Source: CAVXNP01 sp963763305
GTDB lineage: Bacteria; Pseudomonadota; Gammaproteobacteria; Xanthomonadales; Rhodanobacteraceae
Direction: 5' to 3'
Length of the DNA: 64,000 nucleotides
Assembly: GCA_963763305.1 (NCBI GenBank)
Contig: CAVXNP010000001.1
Span: forward strand, 558,001-622,000
The translations under genes and the position numbers were made by a program. This document shows, piece by piece, positions 1-8,904 of this stretch. Under the pieces are notes generated by a model, which was not told the DNA's origin, ran no database searches, and worked only from the letters and a program-made list of their open reading frames with translations. Within the stretch, counting starts at the first letter, position 1, and each line of letters starts with the position of its first letter.

Positions 1-1390
1 GAGCTGACCGATCCATCGGCCTTCGAAGGCTTCATCGGCCGGATGGAAACCGCCTACGGCAGCAAGCTGGACGTGGCCACGATCGGCCAGCAGAGCTATC
101 GCGTGCACGTATCGCCGCAGACCGGTACCGAGGTGCTGCTGGCGGTGGTTGGCAAGCAGGCGGTGCTGGCCGTGCTGCCCAGCGGTGCGGCCCAGCCGCT
201 GCTGCGCCAGGCGCTCGGCCTGGACCGTCCGCAAAACAGCCTGCAGGACGGCAACCGGCTGGAGAAGCTGGCCAAGGCCAAGAACTACAAGCAATGGCTT
301 ATCGGCGATGTGGACCTGACCCGTGCCCTGCCGCTGGCGCTGGGCGGCAACGACCCGCTGGTCGCCTCCATCGCCGCGGCCCATGCCAGGGCGGAGTCGG
401 CCAAGACCGGCGAGCCGGTGGCCAACCAGTTGAAGCTGCCGGCCAGTTGCCAGACCGACGCGGCGCGCATCGCTGCGCGCATGCCGAGGCTGAGCTTTGG
501 CTACACCCAGCTCGATGCCAGGCACGAGGCCGTACGCGTCGACCTGGCACTGGCCGACGACATCACCAAGGCATTCAGCCAGCCTGCAGGTCAAGCTGCC
601 CGGACTGGGAGCAGAACCCGCCGCGCCGTTCGACTTCGCCCTGGCGATGCCGGTGGCGCAGCTGCGTGCATTCTGGTCGGCGCAGGCCGACGCGGTAGCC
701 GCCAAACCGTTCACCTGCCCGACCCTGGTCGACCTCAACGACACCTTCGCCAAGGTGGGCCCGGCCATGCAGAAGGCGGCCATTCCGCCGTTTGGCGATC
801 TGCTGGGGGTGCACATCGCGCTGGACAGTTTCGACGCGCATGGCGGCAAGGCCATCCCCGCCTTCAGTGGCCGCCTGATCCTGGGCACCGGCAATCCGGC
901 CGGCCTGCTGGCGATGGGCCAGATGGTGACCCCCGCGCTGGCGCAACTGAAGCTGACCGCCGATGGCAAGCCGGTCGCGTTGCCGGCCAACCTCAGCGCC
1001 ATGTTCGGCCAGCCGGCGTGGCTGGCGATGGGCGACAACGCGCTGGCCCTGGGCATCGGCGCCGGTCAGCAGGACAAGCTGGGGGCCGCGCTGAAGGCTC
1101 CCGTAGGCGACGCCGGCCAGATGATGCGCATGCATGTGAACGGCGACATGTACCAGAGCTGGCTGACGCTGATGCAGCAGAAGGCCGAGAGCCTGATGGC
1201 TGCCAGTGCGGCCCTGGCTGGCGACCAGGAGGCCCGCACCAGTACTTCCGAGCGGGCCAGGCAGCAGGCCATGACCAAGGCCCGCTTCGAAGCGATCCGG
1301 GCCCAGGCCAAGCGGATCAAGACCGCCTCGGCGGACGTGCACGTCGACGCCGACGGCATGGTGATCACCAGTGAGACCGAGCTGAAGTAG
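1..1390 (+). CDS. Unrecognised protein, 5'-truncated by the window and frameshifted
   Basis: Open from base 1, so the true start lies upstream. The first reading frame runs to about base 583 and then continues sensibly only in the next frame (KLPGLGAEPAAPFDFALAMP onward) to the stop at 1388-1390. A single extra C in the run at 582-584 explains the switch. The product is at least 460 residues and rich in Ala, Leu and Gly. I see no catalytic motif and no membrane segment in the visible part. I do not recognise the family; a conserved secreted or envelope protein of Xanthomonadales is possible, but that is a guess. A strong terminator follows. Whether the frameshift is biological or a sequencing error cannot be told from the sequence. 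Confidence 0.6.
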
Positions 1391-1413
1391 GCCCGCGCCT
1401 TTCGCGCATGCAG

Positions 1414-1445
1414 AAAAGGCCGCCCCGCCGGGGCGGCCTTTTTTC
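1414..1445 (+). terminator. Rho-independent terminator
   Basis: A stem aaggccgcccc / ggggcggcctt with a three-base loop is followed by a run of six T. It sits 24 bases after the stop of the first gene. Confidence 0.85.
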
Positions 1446-1619
1446 TGACACGGTCACGTAACACCGTCGTCGCTTCCCCTTCGCAACGGCGAGCGGGCAC
1501 TGAACCGCCGCTCCGGCGCGCTACACCCCGTTCACCGGTGTGCTGTTTGGATGGAACCACGAAGCCGCACTGCGGCGTTCCTGTTTTTCCCGCACCGGGA
1601 AGCCAAAGGGAGTACTGCC

Positions 1620-3167
1620 ATGCATACCATTCCGAAGACACTGATGGCCGCGGCCCTGACCGCCGCCTTCGCCGCCGCGCCGCTTTCCCAGGCTGACGCG
1701 CATGCCCTGGGGAATGGCGCCGCGCAGCAGTCGGCGAACCAGACCATCCCGGGCAAGGCCAACGACGCCTGGATCACGACCAAGGTGAAGTCCGAGTTCG
1801 CCACCAACCGTGGCGTGGATGCCACCGATATCGACGTCGACACCCAACAGGGCCACGTGACGCTGAAAGGCCGGGTCGCCAACGCCAACGAGAAGATGGA
1901 AGCCGAGCGCCTGGCGCGCAACGTGGTCGGGGTGAAGAGCGTCGACACCAGCGGCCTGACCATGACCGGCGCCGCGCGCGCCGACGACACCCAGGTTGCC
2001 GGCGTCAGCACCGACATGGGCAACGACGATGTCGACCAGCGCAACCACGCCTGGGGCGACAACGACAACCAGACGGTGCCGGGCAAGGCCAACGACGGCT
2101 GGATCACCACCAAGGTGAAGTCCGAGTTCGCCACCACCGGCGGAGTGGACGCCACCGACATCAACGTAACCACCCGCGACGGACGGGTCACCCTCAAGGG
2201 CACCGTGTCGGGGCAGGCCGAGCGCAACCGTGCCGAACAGCTCGCGCGGTCGGTGGTGGGGGTCAGGAGCGTCGACGCCAGTGGCCTGACGATGGACGCC
2301 ACCGCTAGCGGCCAGGGCAGCAACGACGGCGTTGCCGGCCAGCAGACCGGGTCGATGACCGGCAATGCGCGGGACGGCTGGCTGACCACCAAGGTCAAGA
2401 GCCAGTTCGCCACCACCAACGGCGTCGATGCCACCGACATCAACGTCGACACCAGCGACGGCCGGGTCACCTTGCGCGGCAATGTCGCCACCACGGCGGA
2501 GAAGAACAATGCCGAACGCCTGGCGCGCTCGGTGGACGGGGTGACCTCGGTCGACGCCAGCGGCCTGCGGGTGACCGGCGCCGGCAGCCAGGCCACGGGC
2601 GCGAGCTACTCCAGCAGCGACAAGCCGGGCAACGACCACCAGACCCTGGGCGGTACCGCCAAGGACGGCTGGATCACCACCAAGGTGAAGTCGCAGTTCG
2701 CCACCACCAGCGGAGTGGATGCCACCGATATCAACGTGGACACCCGCAACGGCCAGGTGACTCTGCGCGGCACGGTCGACTCGATGAACGAGAAGAACCG
2801 CGCCGAGCAGATCGCGCGCTCCACCGACGGGGTCACCAGCGTCGATTCCAGCGGTCTGCGCATCACCGGCCAGTCCGACGGCAACGGCTATGCCGACAGC
2901 GGCAACAATGGAATGGACAATGACAACCAGACTGCCGTAGGCGCCACCAACGACGCCTGGATTACCGCCAAGGTGAAGTCGAAGCTGGCCGTCAACGGAA
3001 TCACCGACGCCAGCGACATCAATGTCGACACCAACAACGGCCGTGTCGTGCTTCGGGGCAACGTCGCCAATTCCGGGGAGAAGGATGCCGCGGTGCGTGC
3101 CGCGCGCTCCATCGAAGGAGTCAAGCAGGTGGACGTCAGCGGCCTGAGCATCGCCAGCAGCGATTGA
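1620..3167 (+). CDS. Secreted protein with five BON domains (OsmY-like)
   Basis: A cleavable signal peptide (MHTIPKTLMAAALTAAFAAAPLSQA) is followed by five BON repeats, starting near bases 1761, 2091, 2370, 2664 and 2949. Each begins with (N/K/R)DxW(I/L)T(T/A)KVKS and ends with the pattern V.SVD.SGL. Spacers between repeats are polar and rich in Gly, Asn and Asp. BON domains bind phospholipid or maintain envelope integrity in OsmY-type periplasmic proteins, so an envelope or osmotic-stress role is likely. OsmY has two BON domains; five in tandem is long. I chose the ATG at 1620 because an AAAGGGAG motif precedes it and the signal peptide starts there; an in-frame ATG at 1551 lacks both. Confidence 0.88.
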   Translation: MHTIPKTLMAAALTAAFAAAPLSQADAHALGNGAAQQSANQTIPGKANDAWITTKVKSEFATNRGVDATDIDVDTQQGHVTLKGRVANANEKMEAERLARNVVGVKSVDTSGLTMTGAARADDTQVAGVSTDMGNDDVDQRNHAWGDNDNQTVPGKANDGWITTKVKSEFATTGGVDATDINVTTRDGRVTLKGTVSGQAERNRAEQLARSVVGVRSVDASGLTMDATASGQGSNDGVAGQQTGSMTGNARDGWLTTKVKSQFATTNGVDATDINVDTSDGRVTLRGNVATTAEKNNAERLARSVDGVTSVDASGLRVTGAGSQATGASYSSSDKPGNDHQTLGGTAKDGWITTKVKSQFATTSGVDATDINVDTRNGQVTLRGTVDSMNEKNRAEQIARSTDGVTSVDSSGLRITGQSDGNGYADSGNNGMDNDNQTAVGATNDAWITAKVKSKLAVNGITDASDINVDTNNGRVVLRGNVANSGEKDAAVRAARSIEGVKQVDVSGLSIASSD

Positions 3168-3186
3168 TCGCCGGCCTTGCCACATG

Positions 3187-3217
3187 AAAAAGGGCGCCTT
3201 CGGGCGCCCTTTTTTTC
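3187..3217. terminator. Bidirectional terminator between the BON gene and pilU
   Basis: An eight-base stem agggcgcc / ggcgccct with a TTCG loop has an A-run on its left and a T-run on its right. It can therefore end transcription from both converging genes. Confidence 0.85.
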
Positions 3218-3231
3218 GCTCCCTGCCCGCC

Positions 3232-4395
3232 TTACCGCTGCAGCAGGTGGCCGCTCAGACGCGGGTCGCGCGTCTCTTCCAGCTCCACACCGTCGAGCCC
3301 CTGCGACAGGGTGTGCGCGTCGCCACCCTGCGCCAGCTTGATGCGCAGACGCACCTCGTTGGAGCTGTCGGCGTGCCGCAGCGCATCCTCGTAGCTGATC
3401 TCGCCCGCGTGATAAAGCTCCACCAGGCTCTGGTCGAAGGTCTTCATGCCCAGGTTGGTCGACTCTTTCATGACCTCCTTCAGCTTGTGGATCTCGCCCT
3501 GGCGGATGTAGTCCTGCACCAGCGGCGTTCCCAGCAGCACCTCGACCGCCACGCGACGCGCCTTGCCATCGGGCGTGGGGATCAGCATCTGCGCGACCAC
3601 GCCCTTCAGGTTCAGCGACAGGTCCATGAACAGCTGCTGGCGACGATCCTCCGGGAAGAAGTGCAGGATGCGGTCCATCGCCTGATTGGCATTGTTCGCA
3701 TGCAGCGTGCACAGGCACAGATGGCCGGTCTCGGAGAAGTTGATCGCGTGCTCCATGGTTTCGCGGGTGCGCACCTCGCCGATCATGATCACGTCCGGCG
3801 CCTGGCGCAGCGTGTTCTTCAGCGCGTTCTCCCAGTTGTCGGTGTCGATGCCGATCTCGCGCTGGGTGATGATGCAACCTTCGTGCTTGTGCACGTATTC
3901 GATCGGGTCCTCGATGGTGATGATGTGGCCGGTCGAATTGGCATTGCGATAGCCGATCATCGAAGCCAGCGAGGTGGATTTGCCGGTACCGGTGCCGCCG
4001 ACGAAGATGATGATGCCGCGCTTGGTCATCGCCAGCTGCTTGATCACCGGCGGCAGGGTGAGCTCCTCCGGCGTGGGGATCTTCGACTCGATCCGGCGCA
4101 GCACCATGCCCACGCAATTGCGCTGGTAGAAGCACGACACGCGGAAACGCCCCACGCCCTGGGCGGAGATCGCGAACTGGCACTCGTGGGTCTTCTCGAA
4201 CTCCTCGCGCTGCGAGGGCGTCATCACGTTCAGCACCATGTCGCGCGACTGCTGCACCGACAACGGGCTCTGGGTGATCGGCACGATCCGCCCCTGCACC
4301 TTCATCGAGGGCGCCACGCCGGCGGTGATGAACAGGTCCGACGCCTTCTTGTGGACCATCAGCTTCAGGAACGAGGTGAAATCGAATTCGCTCAT
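3232..4395 (-). CDS. pilU: Type IV pilus retraction ATPase PilU
   Basis: Hexameric AAA+ motor at the inner-membrane base of the type IV pilus, an accessory to PilT in pilus retraction and twitching. The 387-residue protein has the N-terminal PilT-type domain (KKASDLFITAG), Walker A GGTGTGKST, an Asp-box region (TIEDPIEYVH), Walker B (VIMIGEVRTRETM) and a His box (GHLCLCTLHANN). The C-terminus lacks the AIRNLIRE motif of PilT and extends about 40 residues beyond it, as usual for PilU. I chose ATG at 4395, seven bases after AGGAG; a GTG one codon upstream is possible. It follows pilT on the same strand after 142 bases, so the two are probably co-transcribed. Confidence 0.95.
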   Translation of the reverse strand: MSEFDFTSFLKLMVHKKASDLFITAGVAPSMKVQGRIVPITQSPLSVQQSRDMVLNVMTPSQREEFEKTHECQFAISAQGVGRFRVSCFYQRNCVGMVLRRIESKIPTPEELTLPPVIKQLAMTKRGIIIFVGGTGTGKSTSLASMIGYRNANSTGHIITIEDPIEYVHKHEGCIITQREIGIDTDNWENALKNTLRQAPDVIMIGEVRTRETMEHAINFSETGHLCLCTLHANNANQAMDRILHFFPEDRRQQLFMDLSLNLKGVVAQMLIPTPDGKARRVAVEVLLGTPLVQDYIRQGEIHKLKEVMKESTNLGMKTFDQSLVELYHAGEISYEDALRHADSSNEVRLRIKLAQGGDAHTLSQGLDGVELEETRDPRLSGHLLQR

Positions 4396-4537
4396 CACAT
4401 GGCTCCTCCCAGAGCGGGGAACGCGGGGTTCAAGGCATACCAGGAGCCAAGGCTCCGATCAGACGCGTACGCCAGGCACAAGGCCGCCCGGCACCGTTCG
4501 CGGCACGCTACCGGCGCCCTGCTTCGCAGGGTCCGCC

Positions 4538-5575
4538 TCACCTGAAGATATCCTTGTTCTTGGCATAGCCGATCGCCTGGTCCCGCGCCACCAGCCCGCG
4601 CTTGACCAGATCCTGAAGGTTCTGGTCCAGCGTCTGCATGCCGTGCTGCTGACCGGTCTGGATCGACGAATACATCTGCGCCACCTTGTCCTCGCGGATC
4701 AGGTTGCGGATCGCCGGGATGCCGACCATGATCTCGTGCGCGGCCATGCGCCCGCCGCCGACCTTCTTCAGCAGGGTCTGCGAGATCACCGCACGCAGGC
4801 TTTCGGAAAGCATCGAGCGCACCATCGGCTTTTCGCCGGCGGGAAACACGTCGATGATGCGGTCGATGGTCTTGGCCGCCGAGCTGGTATGGAGCGTGCC
4901 GAACACCAGATGGCCGGTCTCCGCGGCGGTCAGCGCCAGGCGGATGGTTTCCAGGTCGCGCAGCTCGCCGACCAGGATGAAATCCGGATCCTCGCGCAGC
5001 GCCGAGCGCAGCGCCTCGTTGAATCCGTGCGTATCGCGGTGTACCTCGCGCTGGTTGACCAGGCACTTCTGCGAGGTATGCACGAACTCGATCGGATCCT
5101 CGACCGTCAGCAGATGGCCGTACTCGTTCTTGTTGATGTGGTCGACCATCGCCGCCAGCGTGGTCGACTTGCCCGAGCCGGTCGGCCCGGTCACCAGGAT
5201 CAGCCCCTGCGGTTGCTCGATCAGGTCCCGGAAGACCTTCGGGCAGCCCAGGTCTTCCAGCGTCAACACCTCGGAGGGAATGGTACGGAACACCGCACCG
5301 GCACCCCGGTTCTGGTTGAACGCATTGACGCGGAAACGCGCCAGCCCGGGAATCTCGAACGAAAAGTCGGTTTCCAGGAACTCCTCGTAATCGCGGCGCT
5401 GCTTGTCCGACATGATGTCGTAGATCAGCGAGTGGACCTGCTTGTGCTCCAGTGCCGGGATGTTGATCCGTCGCACGTCGCCGTCGACGCGGATCATCGG
5501 CGGCAGGCCAGCGGACAAGTGCAAGTCCGAGGCCTTGTTCTTCACCGAGAAGGCAAGCAGTTCGGCGATATCCAT
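4538..5575 (-). CDS. pilT: Type IV pilus retraction ATPase PilT
   Basis: Main retraction motor of type IV pili. 345 residues, the usual length. Walker A GPTGSGKST lies at residues 130-138, followed by VEDPIEFVH, Walker B ILVGELRDLETI and the His box GHLVFGTLHTSSA. The PilT-specific AIRNLIRE motif is present near residue 288. ATG at 5575 is preceded by AGGGGAAA. It is transcribed first, ahead of pilU. The usual neighbour on the other side, yggS, is missing here: proC follows directly in divergent orientation. Confidence 0.97.
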   Translation of the reverse strand: MDIAELLAFSVKNKASDLHLSAGLPPMIRVDGDVRRINIPALEHKQVHSLIYDIMSDKQRRDYEEFLETDFSFEIPGLARFRVNAFNQNRGAGAVFRTIPSEVLTLEDLGCPKVFRDLIEQPQGLILVTGPTGSGKSTTLAAMVDHINKNEYGHLLTVEDPIEFVHTSQKCLVNQREVHRDTHGFNEALRSALREDPDFILVGELRDLETIRLALTAAETGHLVFGTLHTSSAAKTIDRIIDVFPAGEKPMVRSMLSESLRAVISQTLLKKVGGGRMAAHEIMVGIPAIRNLIREDKVAQMYSSIQTGQQHGMQTLDQNLQDLVKRGLVARDQAIGYAKNKDIFR

Positions 5576-5882
5576 CAGGCGTTTCCCCTAGAGCTTCATG
5601 GCATGCGGTACATGCGGGGGAGTGGGTCGTCGGCAACCGACGCCCATCGACGCCGGCTCGCCCGACCCGAAGGCCCAGCCGACTCCCCCTGCAACGGCTT
5701 TGGATACTACTCGCGCGCAGGGCTGTGCCACCAGTCCTGTCCGCGCCCACCCGCCGGAACTGCGGAACAGGTTCGCATCCAGCCCCCGCGCCTGGCGGCG
5801 TGGCCCACGGTCGTCCGCCTCATGTGCCCGAAACGGCCAGCTCCGGTAAGGTAGGGGGTCCGCATCTGCACGAGGAACCCTC
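5576..5882. other. Intergenic region between divergent pilT and proC
   Basis: 307 bases that should hold divergent promoters for pilT and proC. I found no convincing protein. An 83-codon ORF at 5598-5849 has low-complexity Arg/Pro/Ser composition and no ribosome site. The tract is too short for yggS, which often sits here in relatives. AGGAACC just before the proC ATG is a usable ribosome site. Confidence 0.5.
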
Positions 5883-6707
5883 ATGACACGACTCGCATTC
5901 ATCGGTGGCGGCAACATGGCTCGCAGCCTGATCGGCGGTCTGCTCAAGACCGGCGTGGCCGCCTCGACCATCCAGGTGGCAGAGCCCCAGGCGGCCTCGC
6001 GCGAGTCGCTCGGGCGGGAATTCGGGGTTGCCACTTTCGCCGAGAACGCGCTGGCGATCGCCAACGCAGAGGTGATCGTGCTGGCGGTGAAGCCGCAGAT
6101 CATGCCGCGTATCCAGGCCGATCTGCGCGACACCCTGCAACGCAACCGTCCACTGCTGATCTCGATCGCCGCCGGGGTGCGGCTGGACCAGCTCGAGCGC
6201 TGGTTCGGCGCCCTGCCGATCGTGCGCTGCATGCCCAACACCCCGTCGTTGATCGGCGCCGGCGCCACCGGCCTGTGCGCCAACAGCCGCGTAAGCCCGC
6301 CGCAGAAGGCGCAGGCACAGCACATCCTGGACTCGTCCGGGCTGACCCGCTGGATCGACGACGAGCACCTGATGGACTCCGTTACCGCGGTCTCGGGCTC
6401 GGCGCCGGCCTATTTCTTCGCCATGGTCGAGGCGATGGAGGATGCCGCGGTGGCCCAGGGCCTTTCCCGCGACACCGCCCGCGCGCTGGCTGCGCAGACC
6501 TGTCTGGGCGCCGGCCGCATGCTGGTCGAGAGTGGCGAGGCCCCGGGCGAGCTGCGCAAGCGGGTCACCTCGCCCAACGGCACCACCCAGGCCGCGCTGG
6601 ACAGCTTCGCCGCCGATGGCCTGCCGAAGATGGTGGCCCGTGCCATGGCCGCAGCGCAGCATCGTGGCGCCGAACTGGCCGCCGAGCTGGACAAGGACAA
6701 CCCGTGA
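5883..6707 (+). CDS. proC: Pyrroline-5-carboxylate reductase
   Basis: Catalyses the last step of proline synthesis, NAD(P)H reduction of pyrroline-5-carboxylate. 274 residues. It has an N-terminal Rossmann motif (FIGGGNMA), the conserved VRCMPNTPSL.GAGATGL segment and the C-terminal P5CR signature from VSGSAPAYFF through RVTSPNGTTQAAL. ATG at 5883 follows GAGGAACCC. The other two proline genes, proB and proA, are about 38 kb away at the end of the arginine operon. A yggT-type gene follows after 31 bases, probably in the same transcript. Confidence 0.96.
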   Translation: MTRLAFIGGGNMARSLIGGLLKTGVAASTIQVAEPQAASRESLGREFGVATFAENALAIANAEVIVLAVKPQIMPRIQADLRDTLQRNRPLLISIAAGVRLDQLERWFGALPIVRCMPNTPSLIGAGATGLCANSRVSPPQKAQAQHILDSSGLTRWIDDEHLMDSVTAVSGSAPAYFFAMVEAMEDAAVAQGLSRDTARALAAQTCLGAGRMLVESGEAPGELRKRVTSPNGTTQAALDSFAADGLPKMVARAMAAAQHRGAELAAELDKDNP

Positions 6708-6738
6708 CCAACGCGCACGCCACCTCCGGGACCATCCG

Positions 6739-7314
6739 ATGAGCTACCTGCTGAACGCCCTGGCGCTGCTGCTCGAAATCGCCTTCGACACGGCGGTGGC
6801 GCTGTTCGTGCTGCGCGTGCTGGCCGAGGCCAGCCGCGCCGAGTTCCACAACCCGATCAGCCAGTTCATCTACCGCAGCACCAACCCGGTGCTGGCGCCG
6901 ATCCGCCGGATCCTGCCGAACTGGCGCCGGATCAACCTGGCCGCGGTGCTTGTCGGGTGGCTGCTGATGATCCTCAAGCGCGGCCTGCTGTTCGCACTGG
7001 CCGGCTTTGCGCCGGCCTGGGCCGGCCTGCTGGTGATGTCGCTGGCGGACCTGCTCGATTTCGTGTTGATGGCCTACCTGGTGCTGGTGTTCGGCTGGTC
7101 GCTGATGAGCATGCTCCAGGTGAACATGCACCAACCGCTGCTGCGCCTGGCCGGGGCGCTGGTCGAGCCGCTGCTGCGCCCGCTCCGCGGCAAACTGATC
7201 CTGGGCTCGATCGATTTCTCACCGACCGTGGCGATCATCGGCCTGATGCTGGCCCGTATCCTGGTGGCCGCGCCGCTGATGGACTGGGGCATGCAACTGG
7301 CGCGCGGGAGCTAG
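6739..7314 (+). CDS. YggT family membrane protein
   Basis: 191-residue integral membrane protein with two YggT (CCB3-like) modules, each a hydrophobic pair around an amphipathic segment containing NP(I/V)xxFIYxxTNPVLxPIRRILP or a similar second copy (LVEPLLRPLRGKL). The exact biochemical role of the family is unsettled; it has been linked to osmotic tolerance and to cell-envelope assembly. I placed the start at 6739 (MSYLLNALALLLEIAF) because the hydrophobic N-terminus begins there; an extension upstream would run into proC. Linkage to proC is standard for the family. Confidence 0.9.
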   Translation: MSYLLNALALLLEIAFDTAVALFVLRVLAEASRAEFHNPISQFIYRSTNPVLAPIRRILPNWRRINLAAVLVGWLLMILKRGLLFALAGFAPAWAGLLVMSLADLLDFVLMAYLVLVFGWSLMSMLQVNMHQPLLRLAGALVEPLLRPLRGKLILGSIDFSPTVAIIGLMLARILVAAPLMDWGMQLARGS

Positions 7315-7367
7315 CCGCGCCCCCCGCATACGCGCCGGGCCGAGGGTGGCTGCAGGATGGGCTGTAG

Positions 7368-7545
7368 GGTGGGCTTCAGCCCACCAGACCAACGGAACAG
7401 AACAGCCGGTGGGCTGAAGCCCACCCTTCCCTCGCCTTGCCGAAGCCCACCGTACCTGCCTGGAGCCGGTGGGCTGAAGCCCACCCTACGCTCGCCTTGC
7501 CGAAGCCCACCGTAACCGCCCTGAAGCTGGTGGGCTGAAGCCACC
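7368..7545. repeat. Array of REP-like palindromes with a 60-base period
   Basis: Four copies of the palindrome GGTGGGCT(T/G)(C/A)AGCCCACC lie at 7368-7385, 7408-7425, 7468-7485 and 7529-7545, the last lacking one base. The last three are spaced 60-61 bases apart and share flanks such as ctcgccttgccgaagcccac, so two units arose by tandem duplication. The same palindrome recurs near 58179 and 58258. It lies downstream of the yggT-type gene and may form hairpins in its 3' end. Confidence 0.85.
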
Positions 7546-7583
7546 CTGCCCCAACCTTGCGCCGCCTTGCCGGAGCCGGTGGG

Positions 7584-8390
7584 TCAGGCGGGCCGCGCCC
7601 AGGCGGCGATGATCCGGTGGATCTCGGCCAGTCCGTCGAACACGGCGGCCGGCCCCGGTTGCAGGATGATCGGCGATTTCACTTCGTGCAATTGGCCGTC
7701 GCGCACCGCCGGGATCGCATTCCAGCCCGGCCGGGCGGCCACTTTTTCCGGACGGAAGCGCTTGCCGCACCACGAGCCCAGGATGATGTCGGGGGCACGC
7801 CGCACCACTTCGTCGCCGTTGGCCAGGATGCGCTGCTTCGCCAACGGCTCGCGCGCCAGTTCGGGGAACGCATCGTCGCCGCCGGCGATGCCGATCAACT
7901 CCGCGACCCAGCGGATGCCGGTGATGATCGGCTCGTCCCATTCCTCGAAGTACACCTTCGGCCGGCGCGGCAACGCGGCCGCCGCGGCACGCACCCGGGC
8001 CAGCTGCGCCTCGGCCTGGCACGCGTAGGCCTCCGCCTTCTCGTACGCGCCGACCATCGCGCCCAAACGCCGGATGTAGGCCAGGATGCCGTCCACGCTG
8101 CGATGGTTGCTGATCCACACCTCCACCCCGGCCTTGATCAGCTCGCGCGCGATGTCGGCCTGGATGTCGGAAAAGCCGATCGCCAGGTCCGGTTTCAGCG
8201 CCAGGATCTGATCGATCCTGGCGCTGGTGAAGGCCGACACCTTGGGCTTCTCCTTGCGCGCCCGCGGCGGGCGCACGGTGAAGCCGGAAATGCCCACGAT
8301 GCGATGTTCCTCACCCAGCGCGTACAGCACCTCGGTGGGCTCCTCGGTCATGCAGACAATGCGCTGGGGATAGGGGTCGTTGGCGGTCAT
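7584..8390 (-). CDS. Cobalamin-binding (BtuF/TroA-like) protein without signal peptide
   Basis: 268 residues. The sequence shows the two-lobe class III periplasmic-binding fold seen in BtuF: an N-terminal lobe opening with PQRIVCMTEEPTEVLYALGE, a connecting helix rich in Ala/Arg near residue 135, and a C-terminal lobe with GSWCGKRF and a closing IHRIIAAW helix. Unlike BtuF it has no signal peptide or lipobox, so it is probably cytoplasmic. No transporter gene adjoins it. The family is usually named cobalamin-binding protein or helical-backbone metal receptor; the real ligand is not evident. The next gene upstream (YjbQ) is on the same strand. Confidence 0.75.
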   Translation of the reverse strand: MTANDPYPQRIVCMTEEPTEVLYALGEEHRIVGISGFTVRPPRARKEKPKVSAFTSARIDQILALKPDLAIGFSDIQADIARELIKAGVEVWISNHRSVDGILAYIRRLGAMVGAYEKAEAYACQAEAQLARVRAAAAALPRRPKVYFEEWDEPIITGIRWVAELIGIAGGDDAFPELAREPLAKQRILANGDEVVRRAPDIILGSWCGKRFRPEKVAARPGWNAIPAVRDGQLHEVKSPIILQPGPAAVFDGLAEIHRIIAAWARPA

Positions 8391-8448
8391 GCCACCAGTG
8401 TCGCAGGCACGGCGCGATCGAGCGAGCGCGACGCCATTGCGCCAGCGG

Positions 8449-8904
8449 TCAGGCGGTGTTGCCGCTGCCCATCACGGTCACCAGCAACTTGCGCTGGTGC
8501 GGCTCGGTGCGGTGCTCCCACAGGTAGATGCCCTGCCAGGTGCCCAGTTGCAGCCGGCCGGCATGCACCGGCAGGCTGAGGCTGACCCCGGTCAATACCG
8601 AGCGCACGTGCGCCGGCATATCGTCCGGCCCCTCGGCATCGTGCCGGAACAGCGGATCGCCGTCGGGTACGGCGCGGGCGAACCAGCGCTCCAGGTCGCC
8701 ACGCACGCTGGGATCGGCATTCTCGCTGAGCAGCAGCGAACAGCTGGTGTGCCGGGTGAACACATGGGCCAGCCCGGTGCCGATGTGGCTGGCGGCTACC
8801 CGCTGCGCCACCTCGTCGCTGATCTCGAGAAAGCCGCGGCCACGCGTATGCACCACGAAGCCCTCCTGGGCGACGTGATCCAGCGGCGACCGGTGCAGGC
8901 TCAC
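8449..8904 (-). CDS. YjbQ family protein (UPF0047)
   Basis: 151 residues spanning the complete YjbQ fold: GRGFLEISDEV near the N-terminus, the family core HVFTRHTSCSLLLSENADPSV, and the end GTWQGIYLWEHR...R.LLVTVMGSG. Conserved His, Thr, Ser and Asn of the core are present. Family members can form thiamine phosphate weakly in vitro, but the physiological role is unknown. I start at GTG 8904 because it overlaps the pdxH stop as GTGA, implying translational coupling; the longer upstream reading frame is pdxH in another frame. Confidence 0.88.
   Translation of the reverse strand: MSLHRSPLDHVAQEGFVVHTRGRGFLEISDEVAQRVAASHIGTGLAHVFTRHTSCSLLLSENADPSVRGDLERWFARAVPDGDPLFRHDAEGPDDMPAHVRSVLTGVSLSLPVHAGRLQLGTWQGIYLWEHRTEPHQRKLLVTVMGSGNTA

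Noticed and set aside
1521..3185. 554-codon minus-strand ORF opposite the BON protein
   Set aside because: It mirrors the repetitive BON gene, has no ribosome site, and its Gly/Val/His-rich translation shows no fold; the plus-strand signal peptide and domains are decisive.
3184..4545. 453-codon plus-strand ORF opposite pilU
   Set aside because: Antisense to a clearly conserved gene in high-GC DNA, with His/Arg/Gln-rich composition typical of such shadows.
5598..5849. 83-codon ORF between pilT and proC
   Set aside because: Low-complexity, no ribosome site and no recognisable family; it occupies the expected promoter region.
7368..7545. Possible CRISPR array
   Set aside because: Units are 60 bases apart but the so-called spacers are themselves similar to each other, and no cas gene is present; the elements are palindromic REP-type repeats.
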